Shown here: positions 1-5,757 of the stretch, piece after piece
Position numbering within the stretch: position 1 is the first letter of the stretch
Layout of the letters: each line of letters opens with the position of its first letter
Assembly: GCA_015068175.1 (NCBI GenBank)
Contig: SVLA01000053.1
Coordinates: 1-12,140, forward strand
Reading direction: 5' to 3'
Source: Oscillospiraceae bacterium
GTDB taxonomy: Bacteria > Bacillota_A > Clostridia > Oscillospirales > Oscillospiraceae
Length of the DNA stretch: 12,140 bases
Notes under the pieces: generated by a model
Database searches by the model: none
Told to the model about the DNA's origin: nothing
What the model saw: the letters and a program-made list of their open reading frames with translations, nothing else
Translations under genes and position numbers: made by a program

Positions 1-80
1 GCCCCTCAGATTAAGTGCGCTGTTTTTTCGAATTTTGAGATGCTTTTTCCACAACTTCGTTGCTGCAAAGAAAAAGAAAG
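1..80. other. AT-rich intergenic end, no gene supported
   Basis: The stretch is visibly more AT-rich than the rest of the window. One plus-strand frame is open from base 2 to a stop at 104-106, but its last part runs into the terminator hairpin and the residues match no family I recognise. A minus-strand frame gives a 33-residue Lys/Gln-rich peptide with no ribosome binding site. I therefore call nothing here. It may be the 3' flank of a gene or insertion sequence to the left of the window. Confidence 0.5.
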
Positions 81-131
81 AGGTGCTGCCTCTTATGATC
101 CTGTAAAATCATTTTGAGACAGCACCTTTTT
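81..131. terminator. Bidirectional rho-independent terminator downstream of rnpB
   Basis: A 12-base left arm (81-92, AGGTGCTGCCTC) pairs with the right arm (115-126, GAGACAGCACCT), with one G-U pair in the plus-strand RNA (an A-C mismatch on the other strand). A small inner helix, 95-99 with 108-112, sits in the loop. On the plus strand the right arm is followed by five T. On the minus strand, the direction of rnpB, the stem is followed by a T-rich tract with scattered C (80 down to 65). The hairpin begins just 5 bases after the last paired base of RNase P RNA, so it can terminate that transcript, and possibly also a plus-strand gene from the left. Confidence 0.75.
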
Positions 132-473
132 GCGACACGGGTCTGTAAGCCGGGTTCTGTTCTGACAGCCATCTATCTAGTCCCGCAGTCGCCCACGGGA
201 TCCAGCCGCCTCCTCGAAACGGTCGGGCCAACCTGTTGTTTCTCCACGGCGTTGCTCCGGATAGAGTTTACATCGTAAAACCCATGTTGCCATGGGCCGG
301 GTGGGCTCTGCTCCCACCTTTTCACCTTTCCCCCGAAAGGGGTAGTATATCTCTGTTGCACTTGTCCTGGGGTCACCCCCGGCAGGCGTTACCTGTTATC
401 CTTGCCCTGTGAAGCCCGGACTTTCCTCACGCGGTTCCTTTCGTTCCCGCCCGCGGCTGTCCGACCCGGTCGC
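132..473 (-). ncRNA. rnpB: RNase P RNA (class A), catalytic RNA of tRNA 5' processing
   Basis: The minus strand carries the diagnostic RNase P RNA blocks. The 5' block GAGGAAAGTCCGGGCTTC is at 428-411 and the 3' block ACAGAACCCGGCTTACAGACC is at 160-140. An ACTAGATAGATGG segment near 170-182 and a GGTTGG L15-type loop near 225-230, which in this family contacts the tRNA 3' CCA, are also present. The ends pair as helix P1: GCGACCGGG at 473-465 with CCCG plus GUCGC down to 132, one U bulged. This fixes the ends at about 342 nt, normal for class A. With the RnpA protein it cleaves 5' leaders from pre-tRNAs. It is a single-gene unit with its own promoter (480-508) and terminator (81-131), transcribed away from murD. 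Open frames across it are accidental. Confidence 0.97.
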
Positions 474-479
474 GGAAAT

Positions 480-508
480 ATTGTAACCCAACCATGCCCA
501 AAAGTCAA
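480..508 (-). promoter_or_regulatory. Promoter of rnpB (sigma-A type)
   Basis: On the minus strand, TTGACT (508-503) is followed by a 17-base spacer and TACAAT (485-480). The first base of helix P1 of RNase P RNA lies at 473, seven bases after the -10 box. The distance fits transcription starting exactly at the mature 5' end, so no 5' trimming would be needed. Both boxes differ from consensus by one base, as expected for a strong, constitutive stable-RNA promoter. Confidence 0.85.
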
Positions 509-514
509 ACCCCC

Positions 515-555
515 TTGCAAATTCTTTTGAAACTGTATATACTAAATATTATGAT
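515..555 (+). promoter_or_regulatory. Two overlapping candidate promoters for murD-ispD-ispF
   Basis: Two sigma-A-like pairs overlap here. The first is TTGCAA (515-520), 17 bases, TATACT (538-543). The second is TTGAAA (527-532), 17 bases, TATGAT (550-555). Either gives a murD transcript with a leader of roughly 190-205 bases that includes the heptamer-repeat element. The -35 box of the first faces that of rnpB with 6 bases between them, so the two divergent promoters may compete for polymerase. Function is inferred from box match and spacing only. Confidence 0.6.
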
Positions 556-571
556 AAATGATTGCTTACAA

Positions 572-710
572 GCAATGCCTACGCATTGCAGTGGACAGTG
601 GAAAATGGATAGTGGACAGTTATGGTGTCGGCTCCGCCGACGAATTCAATCATTTCCGAAGGAAATACATTCGCTGTCAACTGTCAATTGTCAACTCGGT
701 GCTTGCGCCG
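572..710 (+). repeat. Heptamer inverted-repeat element with four hairpins in the murD leader
   Basis: The left arm has four tandem 7-base units in exact register: AGTGGAC (590-596), AGTGGAA (597-603), AATGGAT (604-610), AGTGGAC (611-617). The right arm has three units in the opposite sense: TGTCAAC (675-681), TGTCAAT (682-688), TGTCAAC (689-695). The arms can pair over most of each heptamer, with a recurring G/A mismatch. Between them lie hairpins 627-632/636-641 (GTCGGC/GCCGAC) and 652-657/661-666 (ATTTCC/GGAAAT). Outside are hairpins 572-578/583-589 (GCAATGC/GCATTGC) and 697-701/706-710. The whole looks like a non-coding palindromic intergenic repeat. From memory, related heptamer-armed repeats occur between genes of gut Clostridia, but I cannot name a family. 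No ORF inside is credible. Confidence 0.7.
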
Positions 711-754
711 CTAAACAACCATTGACCCCATCAAGCTGAAACGAGGGATCCTTT

Positions 755-2110
755 ATGCCGTCTGCTTTTGAACAATACTTCACGTCCATCAAGAATAAAA
801 ACATTGCCGTCCTGGGCCTGGGTGTCAGCAATCGCCCCCTGGTGCGCCTTCTGCTGGAATTCGGCTGCAGTGTCACCGGCTGCGATCGCACCCCCCGGGA
901 AAAACTGGATGCCGAGGTTTTGGACCTGGAGGCCGCCGGCTGCCGCCTGCGCCTGGGTGATACCTACCTTGACGGCCTCACCGCCGACCTGGTGTTCCGC
1001 ACCCCCGGCATGCACCCCGGCCACCCCGCCCTGGAGACCCTCCGGGCCGGCGGCGCCGAAGTCACCTCCGAAATGGAAGTGTTCTTCGAGGTCTGCCCCT
1101 GCACCGTCCTGGCCGTCACCGGCTCCGACGGAAAGACCACCACGACGACCCTGATCTCCGAAATGCTGAAGGCCCAGGGTTACACTGTTTGGCTGGGCGG
1201 CAATATCGGCACGCCCCTGCTGCCCCTGGTACGGCAGATGCGGGAAACGGACTATGCCGTGGTGGAACTCAGCTCCTTCCAGCTCATGGATATGCAGCGC
1301 AGTCCCCATGTGGCCGTCATCACCAATCTGTCCCCCAACCACTTGGACGTCCATAAGGATATGGACGAATATGTGGAAGCCAAGAAAAACATCTACCGCT
1401 TCCAATCCGCCGAAGATATTCTCATCGTCAATGCCGACAATGACCTCACCGCCTCCCTGACCGGCCCCGGCACCACCAAAACATTCTCCCGCCTGGGCAG
1501 ATCCGCCCAGGTCCGCCTGGAAGGGGAGTGGATCTGCCGGAATGGCGAAAAAGTCCTGAAAGCAGGGGATATTCTGCTCCCCGGCGCACACAATGTGGAA
1601 AACTACATGACGGCCATTGCCGCCGTGGAAGGCATGGTGTCCGATGATACCGTCCGCCGGGTGGCCACCACCTTTGGCGGTGTGGAGCATCGCATTGAGC
1701 TGGTCCGCATCAAAGACGGCGTCCGCTTCTATAACGACTCCATCGCTTCGTCCCCCAGCCGCACCATTGCGGGCCTGCGGAGCTTCCCGGAAAAAGTGAT
1801 CCTCATCGCCGGCGGCTATGATAAAAATATCCCCTACGATGTTCTGGGCCCGGAGATCTGCGCCCACGTCAAGCACTTGTTCCTGGGCGGCGCCACCGGC
1901 CCCAAGATCCGGGCCGCTGTGGAAAATTGCGGCGGTCAACAGCCGCTGATCACTGATTGCGGCGATTTTGAGTCCGCCGTCCGGGCCGCGGCCGCCGCGG
2001 CAGTCCCCGGCGACGTGGTGCTCATGAGTCCCGCCTCCGCCGCCTTTGACCAGTTCAGGAATTTCATGGTCCGGGGCGAATTCTTCAAGAAACTGGTAAT
2101 GGAGCTGTAA
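755..2110 (+). CDS. murD: UDP-N-acetylmuramoyl-L-alanine--D-glutamate ligase
   Basis: This cytoplasmic Mur ligase adds D-glutamate to UDP-MurNAc-L-Ala using ATP, the second amino-acid step of peptidoglycan precursor synthesis. The protein is 451 residues, the usual size. The nucleotide-binding N-domain opens with a GLGVSN motif near residues 21-26. The ATP loop GSDGKTTTT is at 123-131. E171 in ELSSFQL and H196 in NHLDVH match Mur central-domain residues, and K210 sits where the carbamylated lysine of E. coli MurD is. The C-domain reads YNDSIASSP (326-334) in place of the classic NDSKATN. A GAGGGA ribosome binding site lies 8 bases before the ATG. It heads a unit with ispD and ispF, two bases and a 4-base overlap apart. 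No other division or wall genes are next to it. Identity is firm despite the variant C-domain motif. Confidence 0.95.
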   Translation: MPSAFEQYFTSIKNKNIAVLGLGVSNRPLVRLLLEFGCSVTGCDRTPREKLDAEVLDLEAAGCRLRLGDTYLDGLTADLVFRTPGMHPGHPALETLRAGGAEVTSEMEVFFEVCPCTVLAVTGSDGKTTTTTLISEMLKAQGYTVWLGGNIGTPLLPLVRQMRETDYAVVELSSFQLMDMQRSPHVAVITNLSPNHLDVHKDMDEYVEAKKNIYRFQSAEDILIVNADNDLTASLTGPGTTKTFSRLGRSAQVRLEGEWICRNGEKVLKAGDILLPGAHNVENYMTAIAAVEGMVSDDTVRRVATTFGGVEHRIELVRIKDGVRFYNDSIASSPSRTIAGLRSFPEKVILIAGGYDKNIPYDVLGPEICAHVKHLFLGGATGPKIRAAVENCGGQQPLITDCGDFESAVRAAAAAAVPGDVVLMSPASAAFDQFRNFMVRGEFFKKLVMEL

Positions 2111-2112
2111 AT

Positions 2113-2835
2113 ATGGACATTTCCAAGTATACCCGCCTGGCCCGCAAGGCCCTGCCCCTGCGCTATACCGGCGCGGTGATCGTGGCCGCCGGCAATGCCT
2201 CCCGTATGGGCAGCATCGATAAGGTCATGGCCCCCCTCCGGGGCGAACCCATGATCGTGCATACCGTCCGGGCCTTCCAGAATTGCGACCCCATCCGGGA
2301 GATCGTCATCGTCACCCGTCCGGACCTCATCGTGCCCATCATGGATCTGTGCCACGGTTTTTCAAAAGTCCGCATGGTAGTGGCCGGCGGCGAAAGTCGC
2401 ACCGAGTCCGTGGAAAACGGCCTGCGCTCCCTGTCCCATAAGGTAAAACTGGTGGCCGTCCATGACGGCGCCCGGCCCCTGATCACCTGGCAGGTCATTG
2501 ACCGCACCGTCCGGGCCGCCAACACCTATTATGCCGCGGCCCCCGCCGTCCCGATGAAGGACACCGTCAAGGTGGTCAACGGCGGTATCATCCGTTCCAC
2601 CCCGGACCGCAGCGCCCTCCGGGCCATCCAGACCCCCCAGGTCTTTGACAAGGATCTGCTGCGGGGCGCGTTGCAGAAGGCAAGGACCGACGGCGCCGCC
2701 CTTACCGACGATTGCTCCGCCGTGGAGCGGCTGGGCATGTCCGTGAAGATCGTGGAAGGGGACGAGCGAAACATCAAAGTCACCACCCCCCTGGACTTAA
2801 AGATCGCAGAACTGTTTTTGGAGGAAATGCTATGA
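2113..2835 (+). CDS. ispD: 2-C-methyl-D-erythritol 4-phosphate cytidylyltransferase
   Basis: IspD transfers CMP from CTP to MEP, giving CDP-ME, the third step of the non-mevalonate isoprenoid pathway. The 240-residue protein has an N-terminal extension of about 20 residues before the nucleotide-binding strand. The CTP loop [13 protein letters not shown] is at 25-37, with R31 and K37 in the catalytic positions. HDGARP is at 117-122 (usually HDAARP in the family), and DTVK, TPQVF and TDDCSAVE follow in the expected order. The ATG is two bases after the murD stop, so translation is probably coupled, with GGAG at the end of murD as ribosome binding site. It overlaps ispF by four bases (ATGA) and is not fused to it, unlike the IspDF proteins of some bacteria. 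Confidence 0.95.
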   Translation: MDISKYTRLARKALPLRYTGAVIVAAGNASRMGSIDKVMAPLRGEPMIVHTVRAFQNCDPIREIVIVTRPDLIVPIMDLCHGFSKVRMVVAGGESRTESVENGLRSLSHKVKLVAVHDGARPLITWQVIDRTVRAANTYYAAAPAVPMKDTVKVVNGGIIRSTPDRSALRAIQTPQVFDKDLLRGALQKARTDGAALTDDCSAVERLGMSVKIVEGDERNIKVTTPLDLKIAELFLEEML

Positions 2836-3302
2836 GGATCGGCCACGGATACGATGTCCACAAATTGGTGCCCTGCCGGGACCTGATCCTGGGAGGCGTG
2901 AAGATCGAGTATCCCCTGGGCCTTTTGGGCCACAGCGATGCCGACGTGCTGCTCCATGCCGTGTCCGATGCCCTTCTCGGGGCTGCCGGCCTGGGGGACA
3001 TCGGCAAGCATTTCCCCGACACCGACCCCCGATATAAAGGCGCGGATTCCCTGAAACTGTTGGAGCAGGTAGGCCAAATGGTTCGCTCCGCCGGTTACAG
3101 TATCAGTAATATCGACGTGACCATGATCGCCCAGGCCCCCAAACTGCGGCCCCATATCGAGACCATGGAGCGCAATATCGCCGCCGCGCTGGCCCTGGAC
3201 CCCGGCCGGGTCAATGTGAAAGCCACCACCGAGGAACACCTGGGCTTCACCGGCAATATGGAGGGCATGGCCTGCCACGCCGTCTGTCTGCTGGACGAAT
3301 AA
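2832..3302 (+). CDS. ispF: 2-C-methyl-D-erythritol 2,4-cyclodiphosphate synthase
   Basis: IspF cyclises CDP-ME 2-phosphate to MEcPP with release of CMP, step five of the MEP pathway. The start chosen is the ATG in the ATGA overlap with the ispD stop, with GAGGAA six bases before it; the frame is open further upstream but only as an overlap into ispD. It gives 156 residues, the normal length. The metal ligands fall at D8, H10 and H42, the same numbering as in E. coli IspF. HSDADV (34-39) and [12 protein letters not shown] near the C-terminus are family signatures. The family forms homotrimers with active sites between subunits. The intermediate enzyme, IspE, is not in this window. Confidence 0.97.
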   Translation: MRIGHGYDVHKLVPCRDLILGGVKIEYPLGLLGHSDADVLLHAVSDALLGAAGLGDIGKHFPDTDPRYKGADSLKLLEQVGQMVRSAGYSISNIDVTMIAQAPKLRPHIETMERNIAAALALDPGRVNVKATTEEHLGFTGNMEGMACHAVCLLDE

Positions 3303-3317
3303 CGCACACATATTTTC

Positions 3318-3349
3318 CCTCCCGGGCATAGATTAGCCCGGGAGGTTTT
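3318..3349 (+). terminator. Terminator after ispF; right arm holds the next gene's ribosome binding site
   Basis: A perfect 10-base stem (CCTCCCGGGC, 3318-3327; GCCCGGGAGG, 3336-3345) with an 8-base loop is followed by TTTT then G. It starts 15 bases after the ispF stop. The last five stem bases, GGAGG (3341-3345), are the only good Shine-Dalgarno site for the ATG at 3355, nine bases on. Any transcript that reads through would have that site base-paired. The T tract is short, so termination may be incomplete. Confidence 0.85.
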
Positions 3350-3354
3350 GTCGT

Positions 3355-3609
3355 ATGGGGTACTATTTGATCACATTTCGTTCGGTCACGTTCGCACAGC
3401 GGGGGGAGTCGGCCTTGCGGTCCCTGGGCATGGATTGCGCCCTGCTCCGCACCCCGAAAGAATTGTCCGGCAAAGGCTGCGGCTACGGCCTGCGGCTGCG
3501 GAGCCGTTATGCCCTGGCGGCGGTGGAGCTTCTGCGGGAGCGGGAGATCCCCTTTGCCAAAGTCTACGCCCTGACACCGTCAGGAAAACCGGAGGAGCGC
3601 CAGCTATGA
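3355..3609 (+). CDS. DUF3343 family protein, putative Se/S carrier
   Basis: This is an 84-residue soluble protein without signal or membrane segment. It begins with a hydrophobic strand (GYYLITFRSV) of the type seen in DUF3343. C42 in the KGCGYGLRL segment corresponds to the conserved SCGLALR-like Cys of the family, for which a role as sulfur or selenium carrier has been proposed but not, to my knowledge, proven. C28 is a second cysteine. The stop overlaps the start of the cysteine desulfurase gene as ATGA, so the two are translationally coupled, which supports a role in taking sulfur or selenium from that enzyme. The start is set by GGAGG at 3341-3345, inside the preceding terminator stem. 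No promoter is visible between ispF and this gene. Family call is good; function is inferred from the family name and partner. Confidence 0.82.
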   Translation: MGYYLITFRSVTFAQRGESALRSLGMDCALLRTPKELSGKGCGYGLRLRSRYALAAVELLREREIPFAKVYALTPSGKPEERQL

Positions 3610-4697
3610 TCTACCTGGACCATGGCGCCACCTCCTTCCCGAAACCGGCGCCGGTCCGCCGGGCCATGCTGGAGGCTCTGGACCATTGCGCCAATCCCGG
3701 CCGGGGCGGTCATCCGGCCGCCATGGTCGCCGCCCGCACGGTGTACGGCTGCCGCCGGGAGGCGTCGGAATTCTTCGATTGCCGCCCGGAGCAGGTGATC
3801 TTCACCGCCAACTGCACCCAGGGCCTGAATGTGGCCCTGCGCAGCATGGTCCGCCCCGGCAGCCGGGTGGTGATCTCCGGCTTTGAACACAATGCCGTCA
3901 CCCGGACCCTGCATTTGCTGGGGGCAAAGATCCTGGTGGCCGGACGCCGGCTCTTCGACCCGGCGGATACCCTGGAAGAATTCCGAAAGGTCCTGGCCTC
4001 CGGTGTGGATGCCGCCGTTTTCACCCATGTGTCCAATGTGTTCGGCTATATCCTGCCCCTGGGGGAGCTGGCCGCCCTCTGCCGCAGCTATGGCGTGCCT
4101 TTTGCGGTGGATGCCGCCCAGAGCGCCGGATGCCTGGAACTTTCCCTGCGGTCCCTGGGGGCGGACTATATCGCCATGCCGGGCCATAAGGGCCTGCTGG
4201 GCCCCCAGGGCACCGGGATCCTGCTCTGCGGCGCCGAACCACAACCTTTGATGGCCGGCGGCACCGGCAGTGACTCCGCCCTGCAGACCATGCCGGATTT
4301 CCTGCCCGACCGCCTGGAGCCGGGAACGGTGAATGTGCCGGGCATTGCCGGCCTGGCCGCCGGGATCCGCATGGTCCGCCGCCTGGGGACCGACGCCATC
4401 CTCCGCCGGGAGCGGGCCGCCGTCCGTCAATGCGCCGCGTTGCTCCGCCGCCGTGGGTTCCGGGTCTTTGACGGTATACCACAGACCGGGACCGTATCCT
4501 TTCTGCCGGGGGAGGACTGTGAAGCCTTTGCGGAAAAAATGGCCCGCCGGGGCATTGCCCTCCGGGCCGGACTCCATTGCGCGCCCCTGGCCCACGAAAG
4601 CGCCGGCACCCTGGATACCGGCACCATCCGCATCAGTTTCGGTCACGATGCGGACCCGGCCCAGGTGGCCGCCTTTGCCCGGGCCCTGGACCAATAA
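3606..4697 (+). CDS. Cysteine desulfurase family PLP enzyme (class V aminotransferase fold)
   Basis: The 363-residue protein starts MIYLDHGATSFPKP, the typical opening of NifS/SufS-like enzymes of the short Firmicutes subgroup found with DUF3343. D169 in VDAAQ (with Q172) should bind the PLP pyridine ring. K195 in MPGHKG is the Schiff-base lysine. C325 in GLHCAPLAHE is placed as the persulfide-forming cysteine. The expected reaction is removal of sulfur from cysteine (or selenium from selenocysteine), giving alanine. No SufBCD, IscU or MnmA gene is adjacent, so the acceptor is probably the DUF3343 protein encoded just upstream with a 4-base overlap. The start ATG at 3606 has GGAGG ten bases before it; the frame is open upstream, but that stretch is the DUF3343 gene in another frame. 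A strong terminator follows five bases after the stop. Confidence 0.9.
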   Translation: MIYLDHGATSFPKPAPVRRAMLEALDHCANPGRGGHPAAMVAARTVYGCRREASEFFDCRPEQVIFTANCTQGLNVALRSMVRPGSRVVISGFEHNAVTRTLHLLGAKILVAGRRLFDPADTLEEFRKVLASGVDAAVFTHVSNVFGYILPLGELAALCRSYGVPFAVDAAQSAGCLELSLRSLGADYIAMPGHKGLLGPQGTGILLCGAEPQPLMAGGTGSDSALQTMPDFLPDRLEPGTVNVPGIAGLAAGIRMVRRLGTDAILRRERAAVRQCAALLRRRGFRVFDGIPQTGTVSFLPGEDCEAFAEKMARRGIALRAGLHCAPLAHESAGTLDTGTIRISFGHDADPAQVAAFARALDQ

Positions 4698-4701
4698 ACA
4701 T

Positions 4702-4731
4702 GGCAGCAGGCTTGCCTGCTGCCCCTTTTTT
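4702..4731 (+). terminator. Rho-independent terminator after the desulfurase gene
   Basis: A 9-base perfect stem, GGCAGCAGG (4702-4710) with CCTGCTGCC (4715-4723), has a CTTG loop and is followed by CC and six T. It begins five bases after the stop codon and closes the DUF3343-desulfurase unit. Confidence 0.93.
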
Positions 4732-4787
4732 GTGCAATCTGATCGTAAAGCCTTACCGAAAAAACATAAAAACATTACAGTTTACTC

Positions 4788-4816
4788 TTGCTATCCCGGG
4801 CCATATCCGCTATAAT
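4788..4816 (+). promoter_or_regulatory. Promoter of the cdaA-cdaR-...-def unit
   Basis: TTGCTA (4788-4793), a 17-base spacer and a perfect TATAAT (4811-4816) form a sigma-A-type promoter in an AT-rich gap directly after a terminator. Transcription would start around 4822-4824, giving a leader of about 70 bases before cdaA. No other comparable promoter is visible before the window end. Confidence 0.85.
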
Positions 4817-4836
4817 AGTTAGGATAATAGGCTTGT

Positions 4837-4870
4837 TATACGGTTTTGTGAAAAACCGTTTCATATACGG
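4837..4870 (+). promoter_or_regulatory. Leader hairpin and direct repeat before cdaA
   Basis: An 8-base perfect stem, ACGGTTTT (4840-4847) with AAAACCGT (4852-4859), lies in the cdaA leader with a 4-base loop. The 7-mer TATACGG occurs at 4837-4843, across the left arm, and again at 4864-4870, after the hairpin. The hairpin lacks a T tract and does not cover the ribosome binding site AAGGAG (4879-4884). It could be an RNA-stability element or a protein site; no known riboswitch is recognisable. Confidence 0.4.
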
Positions 4871-4893
4871 ACGTTAAGAAGGAGATTGGCCCT

Positions 4894-5757
4894 ATGGAAG
4901 CCGTAGTAAAAGAATTTTTGCAATTACTGGCCGGAATGAAGTTCATGGACTACCTGGACATTCTCATCGTGGCTTTTTTGCTCTATCAGTTGTTCCCCCT
5001 CCTGCGCTCGACCAATTCGATCCGTGTCGCGGGAGTCATCGTTGCCATCATTGTGATCTCCTGGATCACGGATGTGGTCAACCTGAATACCCTCAGCTTC
5101 ATTCTGGATGAATTCCTCCAGGTCGGTGTTATTGCCCTGGTGGTGCTGTTCCAGCCGGAACTGCGCCGGATGCTGGACCATTTGGGCAGTGTGCGCCTGG
5201 AAAAGATCCTGACCCCGGAGAAAGTTGCCCAGGATATGAAGCCGGTGATCAGTCAGGCCGTCCGTGCCTGTGAGGTCATGAGCCGTGAAAAGATCGGCGC
5301 CCTGATCGTCTTCGGCCGGGAGTCCCGCCTGGATGAGTATTTCAAGACCGGCACCATGATCGACGGCCAGGTGTCTGAGCAGCTTCTGCGGAATATTTTC
5401 TTCCCCAAGGCTGCCCTCCATGACGGCGCCATGATCATTCTGGGCGGCAAAGTGGCCGCCGCCGGCTGTGTGCTGCCGCTGTCGGACAGCCACCGCCTCA
5501 GCGCTGACCTGGGTACCCGGCACCGCGCCGGTGTGGGTATGAGCGAAGCCACCGATGCGGTGGTGGTCATCGTTTCCGAGGAGACCGGCACCATTTCCGT
5601 GGCCGTGGGCGGCATGCTCAAGCGCCACCTGGCGCCTCAGACCTTGGAAAAACTGCTGATCCATGAACTGTGTCCCGCGGAGGCCGTCCCGGCTGACAGC
5701 CTGACGGTCCGCCTGAAGCAGAAACTGAAGAAGAAGGATAAGGAGGAAACCAAATGA
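4894..5757 (+). CDS. cdaA: Diadenylate cyclase CdaA (c-di-AMP synthase)
   Basis: CdaA joins two ATP into cyclic di-AMP, the second messenger that controls potassium and osmolyte transport and wall homeostasis in Firmicutes. The 287-residue protein has three predicted N-terminal membrane helices (about 20-37, 43-60 and 68-88), then the cytoplasmic DAC domain. The catalytic motifs are intact: DGA at 177-179 and GTRHR at 207-211. A charged Lys/Glu-rich tail ends the protein. AAGGAG lies nine bases before the ATG. It overlaps cdaR by ATGA. As first gene of the unit it sits behind the only promoter seen in the 4.7-12.1 kb stretch. In Bacillus the order is cdaA-cdaR-glmM; here glmM is not present. 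Confidence 0.97.
   Translation: MEAVVKEFLQLLAGMKFMDYLDILIVAFLLYQLFPLLRSTNSIRVAGVIVAIIVISWITDVVNLNTLSFILDEFLQVGVIALVVLFQPELRRMLDHLGSVRLEKILTPEKVAQDMKPVISQAVRACEVMSREKIGALIVFGRESRLDEYFKTGTMIDGQVSEQLLRNIFFPKAALHDGAMIILGGKVAAAGCVLPLSDSHRLSADLGTRHRAGVGMSEATDAVVVIVSEETGTISVAVGGMLKRHLAPQTLEKLLIHELCPAEAVPADSLTVRLKQKLKKKDKEETK

Noticed and set aside
2..106. Possible C-terminal tail of a gene entering from the left
   Set aside because: The frame is open, but it is short, hydrophobic/Lys-rich, matches nothing I know and runs into the terminator stem.
173..376. 67-codon minus-strand frame
   Set aside because: It lies within the RNase P RNA gene and reads conserved RNA segments.
590..695. CRISPR-like array
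   Set aside because: The repeats are 7 bases with no spacers and point in opposite directions in the two arms; there are no cas genes.
494..739. 81-codon plus-strand frame across the rnpB-murD gap
   Set aside because: It starts inside the rnpB promoter and runs through the inverted repeats and hairpins; there is no ribosome binding site and no protein-like composition.
731..1939. 402-codon open frame on the minus strand opposite murD
   Set aside because: It lies wholly over a certain gene, has a Gly/His/Gln/Ala-rich composition typical of a GC-rich antisense shadow, and has no family motif.
3348..3605. N-terminal extension of the desulfurase frame back to 3348
   Set aside because: The extension is the DUF3343 gene read in another frame. 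The family start MIYLDHGAT and a GGAGG site place the true start at 3606.
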